DNA from: Rhodococcus_F sp040656415
GTDB taxonomy: Bacteria; Actinomycetota; Actinomycetes; Mycobacteriales; Mycobacteriaceae
Length of the DNA stretch: 64,000 nucleotides
Reading direction: 5' to 3'
Assembly: GCF_040656415.1 (NCBI RefSeq)
Contig: NZ_JBFAMC010000001.1
Coordinates: forward strand, 1,674,001-1,738,000
Shown: positions 45,980 to 55,222 of the stretch, piece after piece
Position numbering within the stretch: the stretch's first letter is position 1
How the letters are laid out: each line of letters opens with the position of its first letter
Made by a program: the position numbers and the translations under genes
Notes under the pieces: generated by a model
What the model saw: the letters and a program-made list of their open reading frames with translations, nothing else
Databases searched by the model: none
Told to the model about the DNA's origin: nothing

Positions 45980-47780
45980 GAATTCAGATTTCGATCTAGT
46001 GCCAACACGGCTCGCAATCGCCGCCATGCGCGACAACGGGTACAAGAACACCGCCTATGCCGTCGCCGAGTTAATCGACAACGCAATCCAAGCTGGCGCC
46101 CATCACGTCGAGCTCCTCGCAGGTGAGGAAAGTGAGCTGGTTCGAGAGCGACGGCTGCCGCGTATCAAAAAAGTCGGTGTACTTGATGACGGATCCGGCA
46201 TGGATGCAGAGACCTTGCGGATGGCACTCCAATTCGGCAACGGAACCCGTCTCGGGGATCGCACTGGCATCGGGCGGTTCGGAATGGGTCTGCCGAGCGC
46301 GTCCATTTCCCAGGCTCGTTGCGTCGAAGTCTGGTCTTGGACCGACTCACCAGACCGCGCCAACTATACCTACATCAATCTAAAGGAAATAGAAGGAGGA
46401 CAACAAAGCACAGTTCCGGTGCCCAAAGTTGTTGAGCTTCCACAAGAGTGGCGTGACGTGGCCGAATCCGTGGGGTCTTCGGGCACGCTGGTGGTCTGGT
46501 CTGTACTTGATCGAATGCAGTGGCGAAGAGCGTCGACAATCATCGATCGGTCGGAAGACATCATCGGTCGCATGTACAGGCTATACCTTGAAGAGGGAAA
46601 GGTGACTATTCGCCTTGCCGCGTTCGACACAGAGGACATGTCGCGTGCAACGACGGAAAGGTATGCACAGGTCAATGACCCCCTGTATCTCATGGAGCCG
46701 TCGAGCACTCCGGCGCCCTACGATAAGACCGCGATGTTTGAGTACGACGGAGACACATGGGAAGTGCAGGAAAAGGTTCCGACACCCGACGGTGTCTTGC
46801 ATCCGGTGACGTTGCGGTTCACTGTAGCGAAGTCTGAGGCCAGACAATCACGCAATGCAGGAAACTCGGCCTACGGTAGGCACGCTAAACGGAACGTCGG
46901 CGTGAGTCTCATGCGCGCCGGACGCGAACTCGATCTCGATCAGTCTTTGGTTAGTGCCTCCGACCCGAGGGAGCGATGGTGGGGTGTAGAAGTTGACTTC
47001 CCGCCTGCGCTGGATGAGGTGTTCGGCGTTACCAACAATAAGCAGTCAGCACGACACTTCAGTGAAGTAACTGCTTCGATTGAATACCTGCTGAGTACCC
47101 CGTCGCGCAGTACTGCGGACCTCAAGGATGAGATGGACGAGAATCAAGATGCGGCTTTACCTCTCGTCGACATTGTCGCCGAAGTATCCCGCCGAATCCG
47201 TGTCATGAGGCAGGCTATTCAGGCGCAGGCAATAGGTAGGAAGATTCAGGAAAGGCGCCATGACTTTTCCCCCGAAGCAGAAGCGACCGAGGTGACCAAG
47301 AGGTTCCAGGCGGAAGGTCGTACAGGCCAGAGCGACGCGGGAGAAGACTTGCCCACCGATGAACGCGTGAACGCCTTTCAACAGGAGCTAGAAGAAACGG
47401 GATACACCCCTGGTCAGGCGCGAGACATTGCAACCGACGCTGTCGTGAATCGATTGAAGTACCATTTTTGTGAGGGACCGCTCGATGGGCGCGCTTTCTT
47501 CAATGTTCGGCCGGTGGCTGGTGAGATTGTCATCAAGATCAATGTCAACCATCCCGCATACCACGATCTTGTCGAAGTTCTGCAAAACGAGATATCCGAC
47601 AAGGATGATCGAGACGAACTTGCCGATCGCCTCCGCCGCGCAAACCGTGGGCTCAAACTACTCCTGATGGCGTGGGCGCGATACGAGGACGAGGAACTTC
47701 ACCCCGAACGCCGTGAGTCGCTCCAGGACATCCGCACAGACTGGGGCCGCGTCGCATCACGATTCCTCCGCGGCAGCTAG
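45972..47780 (+). CDS. GHKL (HSP90/MutL-type) ATPase, SspG-like by position
   Basis: A 602-residue protein. The GHKL ATP-binding fold is plain: N box AVAELIDNAIQAGA near residue 40, G1 box LDDGSGMDAET, and G2 box GIGRFGMGLPSASIS. A transducer-like middle domain and a C-terminal domain (about residues 465-602, ending WGRVASRFLRGS) follow. The frame is open further upstream through the helicase gene, but ATG 45972, overlapping the helicase stop, starts exactly at the conserved MPENSDFDLVPTRLA. The PLD gene starts at the base after its stop. This is the intact copy of a gene also present downstream as two partial copies. Confidence 0.82.
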   Translation: MPENSDFDLVPTRLAIAAMRDNGYKNTAYAVAELIDNAIQAGAHHVELLAGEESELVRERRLPRIKKVGVLDDGSGMDAETLRMALQFGNGTRLGDRTGIGRFGMGLPSASISQARCVEVWSWTDSPDRANYTYINLKEIEGGQQSTVPVPKVVELPQEWRDVAESVGSSGTLVVWSVLDRMQWRRASTIIDRSEDIIGRMYRLYLEEGKVTIRLAAFDTEDMSRATTERYAQVNDPLYLMEPSSTPAPYDKTAMFEYDGDTWEVQEKVPTPDGVLHPVTLRFTVAKSEARQSRNAGNSAYGRHAKRNVGVSLMRAGRELDLDQSLVSASDPRERWWGVEVDFPPALDEVFGVTNNKQSARHFSEVTASIEYLLSTPSRSTADLKDEMDENQDAALPLVDIVAEVSRRIRVMRQAIQAQAIGRKIQERRHDFSPEAEATEVTKRFQAEGRTGQSDAGEDLPTDERVNAFQQELEETGYTPGQARDIATDAVVNRLKYHFCEGPLDGRAFFNVRPVAGEIVIKINVNHPAYHDLVEVLQNEISDKDDRDELADRLRRANRGLKLLLMAWARYEDEELHPERRESLQDIRTDWGRVASRFLRGS

Positions 47781-48722
47781 GTGACGTCGTCTGTAGGTTC
47801 ACAGCTAGAAGTCGCTGCAGCGTCGGCTCAGGAGGAGATCGTCCTGGTCGCGCCATTCATGAAGGAGGTTGTGCTGCGGCGACTTCTAGCTGTGTCTGTC
47901 CCTAGGGTCCGCCTTAGGGTTGTTACGCGGTGGCATCCCGCAGAAGTCGCAACGGGAGTTAGTGACCTAGCTTGTCGTCAAGTTGCACTTGAGCGACGCT
48001 CAGCGGAGTTCATGCTGTGCTCCCGACTTCACGCGAAGTACTTTCGGTTCGACAATCGGGCATTCATTGGATCAGCGAACCTGACTGCCGCGGCACTTGG
48101 GTGGCGTGAGCCCAGCAATCTCGAACTTCTTGTCGACTCTGTACCACTCCAAGACTTTGAAGACCGGGTCGCCGCCCGTTCGGTAGTCGCGACAGACCAT
48201 ATGCAGAATCTAATGGAGCAAGCGTCAATGGCGCTCGACCTTCAGAAGATTGCGGCGTCAAACTCAGAGACACCTGACCCTGACTATCAGGATGGGACAG
48301 GTGTAGGGCGAGTTGTGTGGCTTCCGCACTGCCGCGACCCCGGAGCACTATTCGATGTTCAAGCAGGACATCACGATGACGTCACCGCATCAGTCATTCG
48401 AGATGCGTTGATCGACCTGCATCACCTTGACATACCAAGTGTCGGAGACAGAGGCATCTTCGATACCAACGTCTCCGCCATGCTTTCCTATGAGCCCGTC
48501 GTCACAGACGTGTTTGAGTTTGCAAGGGAACCCAAACGATTCGGTGCGGTCAAAGCCTGGATAGCTGAACGGTATCCAGATGTTGCCGACCCGGCCCGTC
48601 AGACACAGACGCTGTATCGCTGGCTAAAGCGGTTTCTACCAGAACGGTTCGAGTTCACTCGCGGAAACTATTCGGAGGTCATTCGCGCGTCAGTGCCTGA
48701 CAGGAGACAACCCGGTAGTTGA
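47781..48722 (+). CDS. Phospholipase-D-family nuclease, SspH-like by position
   Basis: A 313-residue protein with a single PLD active-site motif (RLHAKYFRFDNRAFIGSANL, the HxK(x)4D form near residue 85). PLD nucleases with one motif act as dimers and cut DNA without metal. GTG 47781 follows the GHKL stop directly, so translation is coupled. The last 70 residues form a basic, possibly winged-helix DNA-binding region (TLYRWLKRFLPERF). It is the likely DNA-damaging member of the SspFGH-like cassette; a decayed copy lies at 49512-50010. Confidence 0.8.
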   Translation: MTSSVGSQLEVAAASAQEEIVLVAPFMKEVVLRRLLAVSVPRVRLRVVTRWHPAEVATGVSDLACRQVALERRSAEFMLCSRLHAKYFRFDNRAFIGSANLTAAALGWREPSNLELLVDSVPLQDFEDRVAARSVVATDHMQNLMEQASMALDLQKIAASNSETPDPDYQDGTGVGRVVWLPHCRDPGALFDVQAGHHDDVTASVIRDALIDLHHLDIPSVGDRGIFDTNVSAMLSYEPVVTDVFEFAREPKRFGAVKAWIAERYPDVADPARQTQTLYRWLKRFLPERFEFTRGNYSEVIRASVPDRRQPGS

Positions 48723-48829
48723 GTTCGAATTTTCGGGTGCGGTTCTTGGGTGACCTGTTCCCCGTGCGCGATTCGAAGGGGAATCATGTGGGGATGTAGG
48801 CGGCGCTCGTCGCATGTATACCGTTGCGT

Positions 48830-49505
48830 AGGTGCGGGCTGAGGTCAAGGACGAGATGTATGAGAACGATGATCTCGCTGCTGATCTCGTCGAGTTCACC
48901 CAGGACATACAACGTTGACTGCGTGCGATCAGAAGGTCCTAGCGACACAGCGAAGCATGCAACGGTGATAGGAAGGGCACTTAGACGTTGTCTACCCTGA
49001 TGGCAGAAGCAACGGGGGTAACCAAGAGGTTTTCAAACAGGAAGGGCGCAGGGGCGTGAGCGACGAAGGCAATGAGCCGACGAAAGATGAACGCGTGGCG
49101 GCTCTGGTGCAGGAGTTGGTAGACGGTGGATTGACAGACGATCAGGCGCTTGGCATTTCACTCGATGTTGTCAGCAAGGAAATCAGATACGTATTTACGG
49201 AAGGAACACTCGACGGAGGTGCTTTCTTCGACGTTCGGTCGGTCGCAGATAAGATCATCATCAAGATAAATGTTAGACATCCTATTTACCATGACCTTGG
49301 CGAAGTTCTCGAAAGCGAGATATCTGACAAGGCTGACCGAGACGAGCTCGCCAGGCGGCTCCGCCGGGCTAACCGCGGACTCAAACTGCTCCTGATGGCT
49401 TGGGCGAGATGCGAATACGAGGAATCAGGTGACCGCCGTGAGATGCTTCTGGATATCCGCACCGACTGGGGCCGCACCATGAGTCGTTTCCTCCGTGGCG
49501 GCTAG
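48830..49505 (+). pseudogene. Second, N-truncated copy of the GHKL gene, with an open C-terminal domain
   Basis: This is a partial copy of the GHKL gene. The segment starting at 48830 reads VKDEMYENDDLAADLVEFTQDIQR then a stop, parallel to the region around residue 380 of the intact gene. After a decayed stretch, GTG 49056 opens a 149-codon frame to 49505 that matches the C-terminal domain of the intact protein almost throughout (DERVAALVQELVDGG, GAFFDVRSVADKIIIKINV, MSRFLRGG). The ATPase domain is gone. GTG 49056 has a GGAAGGG-type site upstream, so a free C-terminal domain could still be made. Confidence 0.75.
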
Positions 49506-49511
49506 ATTCGG

Positions 49512-50010
49512 TGCCTGTGGGTTCACTGCTAGAAGTCGCTGGTATATGCGTACTCGGAGTTCTCTTGGTTGATTTGTTCATGAAGGAAGTGTGCTACGGC
49601 GACTTCTAGCGGTTCATTGACACCCGGATCTTGCTCAAAGTTGTTTCGTAATGGCATCCCTGGAAAGTAGCGACGGGAGTCAGCAACCTAGCATGTCGAC
49701 AAGCTGCACGGGGCGGAGATAGCGCTGGTCTGCTGGCAGCAGTCACTCGAGATGCGCGTGTCGATCTGCGACACATTGGCATACCAAGTGCGGAGGAGGG
49801 AAGCGCCTTCGAGACCAATGTCGCTGCGATGCTTACGCATGAGCCCGCGGCGTATCCGTCTGTGAGTTCGTCAGGGAACCTGGGCGATTCGGTGCGGTGA
49901 AAGACTGGATCGATGAACGGTATCCAGGTGTTGCCGACCCGCGTCGCCAGACTTAGACGCTGTATCGCTGGCCCAAGCGGTTTCTGCCAGAACGATTCGA
50001 CCGGGTGACA
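49512..50010 (+). pseudogene. Decayed copy of the PLD nuclease gene
   Basis: The DNA aligns by eye with the PLD gene at 47781: GGTTCACTGCTAGAAGTCGC near 49526 against GGTTCACAGCTAGAAGTCGC, then TTCATGAAGGA and GGCGACTTCTAGC, and near the end CGATTCGGTGCGGTGAAAGA and GTATCGCTGGC. Several deletions remove the PLD catalytic motif and frameshifts abolish the frame. The order after the GHKL remnant is the same as in the intact cassette. Confidence 0.72.
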
Positions 50011-50014
50011 CGCG

Positions 50015-50130
50015 CGGTGCGAGCAGGGGTTACGAAGAGCTTCTTGTTGTTAGGATCTGCGACATCTCATTGCGGGGTCCGCAAAGTGTCCGAAGCTTTT
50101 TCGAGCTGGGAAGATGAGTGGGATGTCTGA
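50015..50130 (+). pseudogene. Remnant of the helicase 3' end
   Basis: The sequence corresponds to the last about 35 codons of the helicase gene at 44345: GCAGGGGTTACGAAGAGC..., TGTCCGAAGC, GAGCTGGGAAGATGAGTGGG against ACAAACTGGGAAGATGTGTG. It leads directly into the third GHKL copy, which shows that the duplicated unit began inside the helicase gene. Confidence 0.6.
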
Positions 50131-51397
50131 CAATTCTGATTTCGATCTGGTGCCGACTCGGCTTGCGATTGCTGCCATGCGCGACAACGGGTACAAGAAC
50201 ACAACCTATGCGATCGCTGAGCTGATCGACAACGCCGTCCAGGCCGGAGCCCAACATGTGGAGCTCCTTGCAGGTGAGAAGCAACTGGCGGTTGGCGAGC
50301 GGCGGTATTCGCGTGTATGGGAACTTGGTGTGCTTGATGACGGCTGTGGGATGGACGCCGAGACCTTGAGGATGGCGCTCCAGTTCGGCAACGGGACCCG
50401 TCTCGACGATCGTTCCGGCATTGGCCGCTTCGGAATGGGTCTGCCGAGTGCGTCTATCTCGCAGGCGCGTCGCGTCGATGTCTGGTCCTGGACCGACTCG
50501 CCAAACCGTGCCAACTACACCTTCGTCGATCTCGACGAAATCGAGGAAGGACAGCGAAGCACGGTTCCAGTGCCTGTAGTTGTCCCTGTCCCGCAGAGCT
50601 GGCGTGACGTGGCCGAATCCGTAGGATCGTCGGGCACACTGGTGGTCTGGTCGAAACTCGACCGAGTCCTGTGGAAGAGGGCGTCGGCGATCATCGATCG
50701 GGCAGAAGACATCATCGGCCGTTTGTACCGGCGGTTCCTCTACGGGAACCGGGTTACCATTCGTCTGGCCGAGTTTGACACCGATAGTGGGTCGAAGGCC
50801 ACGAAGGCAAGGCATGCTCGGGTCAATGATCCCCTCTACCTCATGACACCGTCGAGTACTCCGGCTCCCTACGACTACGAGCCGATGTTCGTGCCTGAAG
50901 GCGATTACTGGGAGATCGAGCGGAAGATCGAGGGGGCTGACGGTCGGATGTACGTCGTGACGACTCGCTTCACTGTCGCGAAGACTGAGGCACGAGAACC
51001 CCTTAACGCAGGAGCAACGCACTACGGCAAGCATGCCAAGCGGAACGTTGGTGTGAGTCTCGTGCGGGCCGGGCGCGAGCTCCAGCTCGAACAGTCCCTG
51101 GTAACCAGTGACCCGAGGGAACGGTGGTGGGGTGTCGAAGTCGACTTCCCGCCCGCACTGGACGAGGTGTTCGGTGTGACCAACAACAAACAGTCGGCGC
51201 GAAACTTCAGTGAAGTTGCTGGTTCGATTGACAACCTATTGAACAAGGGGTCGCGTAACACTGCGGATATCAAGTACGAGATGTACGAGAATGGTGATTC
51301 TGCTGCTGGTCTCGTCGAAGTCATCCATGACATACAACGCCGACTGCGTGCGATCAGGATGGTTCTCCAAATGCAGCCAAGGAGACAGCGGAGGTAG
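50123..51397 (+). CDS. Third, C-truncated copy of the GHKL ATPase
   Basis: A 424-residue frame closely similar to the first 420 residues of the intact GHKL gene at 45972. The ATP-binding boxes are all preserved (AIAELIDNAVQAGA, LDDGCGMDAET, GIGRFGMGLPSASIS), as is the middle domain to RRLRAIRMVLQMQ, after which a stop follows. The C-terminal domain exists only as decayed traces after 51400. Preserved ATPase boxes suggest either recent truncation or continuing function. Its middle region (ADIKYEMYENGD) is closer to the copy at 48830 than to the intact gene. Confidence 0.7.
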   Translation: MSDNSDFDLVPTRLAIAAMRDNGYKNTTYAIAELIDNAVQAGAQHVELLAGEKQLAVGERRYSRVWELGVLDDGCGMDAETLRMALQFGNGTRLDDRSGIGRFGMGLPSASISQARRVDVWSWTDSPNRANYTFVDLDEIEEGQRSTVPVPVVVPVPQSWRDVAESVGSSGTLVVWSKLDRVLWKRASAIIDRAEDIIGRLYRRFLYGNRVTIRLAEFDTDSGSKATKARHARVNDPLYLMTPSSTPAPYDYEPMFVPEGDYWEIERKIEGADGRMYVVTTRFTVAKTEAREPLNAGATHYGKHAKRNVGVSLVRAGRELQLEQSLVTSDPRERWWGVEVDFPPALDEVFGVTNNKQSARNFSEVAGSIDNLLNKGSRNTADIKYEMYENGDSAAGLVEVIHDIQRRLRAIRMVLQMQPRRQRR

Positions 51398-52021
51398 GAA
51401 AGCCACGAAGGTAGCGATCCCTTGAGGCAGAGCAACCTAAGTTGCCATGAACATGTAGGCAGAAGGTCGTTGGGGCGAGAGGCACAAATTGGAGGACCTG
51501 CCTGAACGTGAACTCATGAGGCTCTTCAGTAGATGTTCTCTCGGTGTATTGACGCAAGCTCAGGTACGAGTCAAACCGTTCCGGTTGCGGGTGAGGCTCT
51601 ACGCCGTCAGCGACCCGCTAGGCCCGCCAACGGCGAGCGATTGCTCGGTACCGAGACACACAATGATCTCCTCCATCCGACCTATCAAGAATTGTCTGCT
51701 GATCCGGCGAACGTAGTCTTCTATCATTGCCAGATCGTCTATAGCCGGTAGTTTCACGTACGCGAGCTGAGTCTGTGCCGTTGACCGAGTTCGAGCGCCG
51801 GTATTAGGTCTTGCCGTTGCGGCTTGATCTATACACAGCGATGGGCAAGAAGCCTTCGACTAGGTCGCTAGACGAATCCGTTCGATTCGCGGCATAATAC
51901 TCAGCATCACAGCGTAACGCGCACAACGATATACGTTACTTGGCAGGGCTTCCTTCGTCGACTTGATTCGTGCGTGCGGCGGGGTGCAGTCGCAAGAACG
52001 TATCGGTGGAAGGAATTGGTT
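51398..52021. other. Decayed tail of the third GHKL copy and intergenic DNA
   Basis: From 51400 to about 51570 short matches to the GHKL gene 3' part persist (GGCAGAAGGTCGTTGGGGCG, CCTGAACGTGAACTC). Beyond that nothing is recognisable. CGAATC-CGTTC-GATTCG (51873-51889) is a small hairpin, and GTAACG/CGTTAC (51914-51919, 51934-51939) form an inverted pair before the methyltransferase gene, possibly in its promoter. Confidence 0.45.
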
Positions 52022-53479
52022 ATGTCGGCGCCAACCGGATGGACTACCAAACGGCACCGCACAGCTATTGGTCGTTCCGGCCTCTCAATGCCTCTCCGGC
52101 AGGCGCTCTTGGATGACGTCTTGACCCAGAACAACACCGTTCTCGACTACGGCTGCGGCCGCGGCCAGGATGTCCGCCGGCTCGAGCAGATGGGCATCGA
52201 GGCACACGGGTGGGACCCCTTCTACTCACCAGACAACCCGTTGGATGAGCATGACGTGGTCATGCTCACTTACGTGTTGAACGTCATTGAAGATCAGAAC
52301 GAGCGGCGACAGGCGCTGTCAACTGCTTGGCAGCTCGCGGGAAAGACGCTTGTCGTCAGCTGCCGCATGGATTGGGAACAGCAACCGGCACGAGGTCACG
52401 CTGCCGGAGATGGACTGGTCACAAGTCGTGGCACATTCCAGCACTTCTACAGCGCACGCGAGTTGCGAGCCTCTGTCGAGAACGTAACGGGTGGCTACTG
52501 TGTGTCCCCTGTGCCCGGGGTAGTTTACGCCTTCCGCCGCGAGGAGGACCGCCTGGCGTATCTTGCTCGCGGCACCATTTCCGAATTCAGTTGGACAGAC
52601 AGCGCGGACTATGTATCGGCGCTGGCTGAAGTCATATCCTTTACCGAGAAACGTGGCCGAGTTCCCATGTTCGAGGAAATTCCGGCGGATGTAGTTCCAC
52701 TGCTTGGAAAAATTTCCCACCCCGCACTGGTTCGCCTGATCAAAAAGGGTGCAGACCCAAACAAGGTCGCAGCGGGTACCAAGAGGGCAACTCTCGATAC
52801 ACTTCTCTACCTCGGAACATCAATCTTCAGTGGACGTACGCGGTTAGGCGATTTGCCGCTTTCGATTCAGGCAGACATAAAGAATTGCTTCCGCAGCTAT
52901 CAAGAAGCATGCACGCGGGCGGATAGGCTGCTATTGAAGATCCGCGACGATACATACATTCGGGGCGCAATGCGGAACTCTGTCGGAAAGCTCACCGCGA
53001 CGGCACTCTATGTGCATCAACGAGCGACTCCCTCCATGCCCGTCGTACTCCGCCTCTATGAGCACTGCGGCTTCGTCGCAGCAGGCAGGCCCGAAGGATG
53101 GAACATACTCAAGTTGGATCATCGTGGTCGACGGGTCTCGTGGTCGTCATACCCGAAATTCGATTCGGATCCACATCCCACTCTGAATTGGACGTATGGC
53201 GTAGATATGACGACACTCGAGAGTCAATATCAATCCTTCGCTGACAGAACGAACAAGCCGCTGTTACATCGCAAGGAAGAGTTCCTAGCCGCAGACGATC
53301 CTGCGGCACCAAAGTATCGACGGCTCACGGCGGCGGAGGTACGAGCCGGGCTCTATAGCGAACCCACTCGAATCGGCCTCGAGGTCGGATGGGCCGCCGA
53401 ACTGGAGCGTTGCGGTGTCGCACTCAAGGGCCATCGGCTTGTGAAGAGGCCCGCCCCATCCGAAGCGACACCTGGGTGA
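52022..53479 (+). CDS. DNA phosphorothioation-associated putative methyltransferase
   Basis: A 485-residue protein matching the family of putative methyltransferases that occurs next to dnd/ssp genes. The SAM-binding motif is VLDYGCGRGQDVRRLEQMG near residue 41, after the family opening TTKRHRTAIGRSGLSMPLRQ. The rest (from residue 170) is an unassigned domain with the pattern VVPLLGKISHPALVRLIKKG. ATG 52022 has GGAAGG at a good distance; the frame extends upstream without a better start. Its presence independently supports the phosphorothioation reading of the island. Its substrate is unknown. It is separated from the cassette by decayed DNA and may have its own promoter. Confidence 0.83.
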   Translation: MSAPTGWTTKRHRTAIGRSGLSMPLRQALLDDVLTQNNTVLDYGCGRGQDVRRLEQMGIEAHGWDPFYSPDNPLDEHDVVMLTYVLNVIEDQNERRQALSTAWQLAGKTLVVSCRMDWEQQPARGHAAGDGLVTSRGTFQHFYSARELRASVENVTGGYCVSPVPGVVYAFRREEDRLAYLARGTISEFSWTDSADYVSALAEVISFTEKRGRVPMFEEIPADVVPLLGKISHPALVRLIKKGADPNKVAAGTKRATLDTLLYLGTSIFSGRTRLGDLPLSIQADIKNCFRSYQEACTRADRLLLKIRDDTYIRGAMRNSVGKLTATALYVHQRATPSMPVVLRLYEHCGFVAAGRPEGWNILKLDHRGRRVSWSSYPKFDSDPHPTLNWTYGVDMTTLESQYQSFADRTNKPLLHRKEEFLAADDPAAPKYRRLTAAEVRAGLYSEPTRIGLEVGWAAELERCGVALKGHRLVKRPAPSEATPG

Positions 53480-53521
53480 GGACACCAGCGATGTAGTCAG
53501 CTGGCGGCACTGTCGCTTCGG
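53460..53521. terminator. Nested inverted repeat between convergent genes
   Basis: CCGAAGCGACA (53460-53470) is perfectly complementary to TGTCGCTTCGG (53511-53521). Inside, CCAGC (53485-53489) pairs with GCTGG (53500-53504). The structure sits between the converging methyltransferase and HEPN genes and could stop transcription from both sides. It lacks a T-run. Confidence 0.5.
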
Positions 53522-53549
53522 TGGGGGAGTCCCTACTCAGTTACGAGTC

Positions 53550-54671
53550 TTAGGCCAACCGGGACATGGCCTTCGCAAGGTGGTTCGCGACCGGCCTGGT
53601 CCGCCGTTGGCGTCCGAATGTGCGAAGTACCGCGACGGCGAGCTCTTCGGCGCTGATCCCTGGCCACTTCGCCTGGATGAATTGTGCGGAGTTCGCGATC
53701 TCGACAGGGCTGATGTGAACAAACGGCCGATCCGCTGTGCTGTCGTTCGGCCGGAATTCGCTCCAAACGCCAGGGTCGATCTCACCGGGCCAGACGAACT
53801 TGTCGGCGTCCACGAGGAGCCCCGCCTGTTGGATCTGATAGGCAAGCTTCTTTTCCCTCGAGGCTCGGACACGCTGCAGGCCGAAGGATTGAGCTGTCAT
53901 CTGCACAAGTCGATCAAGGTGGATCGGTCCCTCGTATGTCGCAATTTCGACCGCGGCGGCACGGACCTTCTCCTTGGCGGCCTTCTTGGGAAGGTCGTCG
54001 AGAATCTCGACACCCCCAATCTGTACCACTGTCCAGGGCTCGAACTCGAGCCGCTTGTCACCGATTACGCTCGGTTCACGGACCAGCACGGAGGGGTCAG
54101 GTGTGACCACTTCAGGCTCTTCTTCGGTCGCGCCGACGGCTTTCTCGGGGGGTGCGTCTACTGTCTCAATGCGCACGGCTGGCTGAACGACTGTTGTTGC
54201 CGCGGCCACTTGCTCGGTGACACCTTCTTCTGCGGCAAGTGCCACGAGTGCCTCGTGCCGGATGCGCTTTGCTTCCTCGAGACCGTCGCCATCCTCGAAG
54301 TGCTCGAGAAGCCGGACGCAGAAGTCGTTCGCGCGGAAGGCCTCCTCGACTGAGAAGCTATGCATGTGCGCCATCTGCTTGCGGGCTATGCGCAACTCGT
54401 TGCCGAGGGTGCTGACGGTCCGCTGCCTGTCATCGAACGGATAGCCGAAATCCCCGAGGCGCTCGGTGATCATCCGAAGCTGGGCCTGCAGGTCGTGGGT
54501 CCAGTACTTGTACCCCTTGGAGAAGCCCTTCTTTTGGTCGAGGATCTCCAGCACGACTGTCCACGGGTGATCACCGAGATCTTTCGCGAGCCGCGAGGCG
54601 ATGATCGGATCCAGTCGGTCCGCGAGATGGTCGAGGCACTCTTTGACCGACAGGTTCGGTTTGAAGGTCAT
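53550..54671 (-). CDS. HEPN (Swt1-type)-DUF3320 protein
   Basis: A 373-residue protein. Residues 1-125 form a Swt1-like HEPN domain with the RNase signature R-x4-H (RKQMAH near residue 100) preceded by the acidic/helical pattern ERLGDFGYPFDDRQR. A low-complexity, Glu/Pro/Val-rich linker follows (about 130-200). The C-terminal 150 residues match DUF3320, the same domain that ends the helicase-nuclease at 22544 (here VEIATYEGPIHLDRLVQMTA and ISPVEIANSAQFI). HEPN domains often act as metal-independent RNases in toxin and defence systems. It converges on the methyltransferase gene across a hairpin. Confidence 0.77.
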   Translation of the reverse strand: MTFKPNLSVKECLDHLADRLDPIIASRLAKDLGDHPWTVVLEILDQKKGFSKGYKYWTHDLQAQLRMITERLGDFGYPFDDRQRTVSTLGNELRIARKQMAHMHSFSVEEAFRANDFCVRLLEHFEDGDGLEEAKRIRHEALVALAAEEGVTEQVAAATTVVQPAVRIETVDAPPEKAVGATEEEPEVVTPDPSVLVREPSVIGDKRLEFEPWTVVQIGGVEILDDLPKKAAKEKVRAAAVEIATYEGPIHLDRLVQMTAQSFGLQRVRASREKKLAYQIQQAGLLVDADKFVWPGEIDPGVWSEFRPNDSTADRPFVHISPVEIANSAQFIQAKWPGISAEELAVAVLRTFGRQRRTRPVANHLAKAMSRLA

Positions 54672-55210
54672 TTCGTTACTTTCCTTTCACGTCTGAGAGC
54701 GTTGGCGACTATTGACGCAGGCTCTCAGACATCGGTTCCCGCTTCGCCTGAGGCATTCGCGGCTGCGCGCGACGTGAACAGGGGAACGTCGTATCGCGGG
54801 ATTCGCCGATGCTGAGTGCCCAGAATCAACTGAACTCCACCAGAGTTCAGGAAAAACCCTTGCTCGAGTGGGCTGATTTCGCTCATCTGTCCTCCCCACA
54901 TTCGCGCGGCCATTTCAACGATGCGATGCACTCGACGATCCGAGAGATGGCCGACAGGACTGGATCATCCTACGGTCGACAAGTCGAACTTTCGCATCGG
55001 GTCGTGGATTTGTGGGGTAGCTTGACAGTCTGAGCCTTCGGAGTGCCGAAGGATCGGGGTCTTGCAAACGCGGTACGGCAGACGGAACATCTGGTGAGCG
55101 TTGTCAACTCGGCTTGCGCGCTCCTTGCTGACGATCTCGACCACTACGGCGAACTGCTCGCACATGCCCGAGCCGAACTTGCTACCTAAGCCGTACTCGA
55201 GTCACTCGAA
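54672..55210. other. Region without a clear gene
   Basis: This stretch holds only short frames. One, GTG 55043 to TAA 55189 on the plus strand, encodes 48 residues of helical character (RQTEHLVSVVNSACALLADD) and could be a remnant or a small protein, but it has no ribosome site I trust. The HEPN gene promoter lies at the left end. Confidence 0.4.
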
Positions 55211-55222
55211 GTGCTCCGATGG

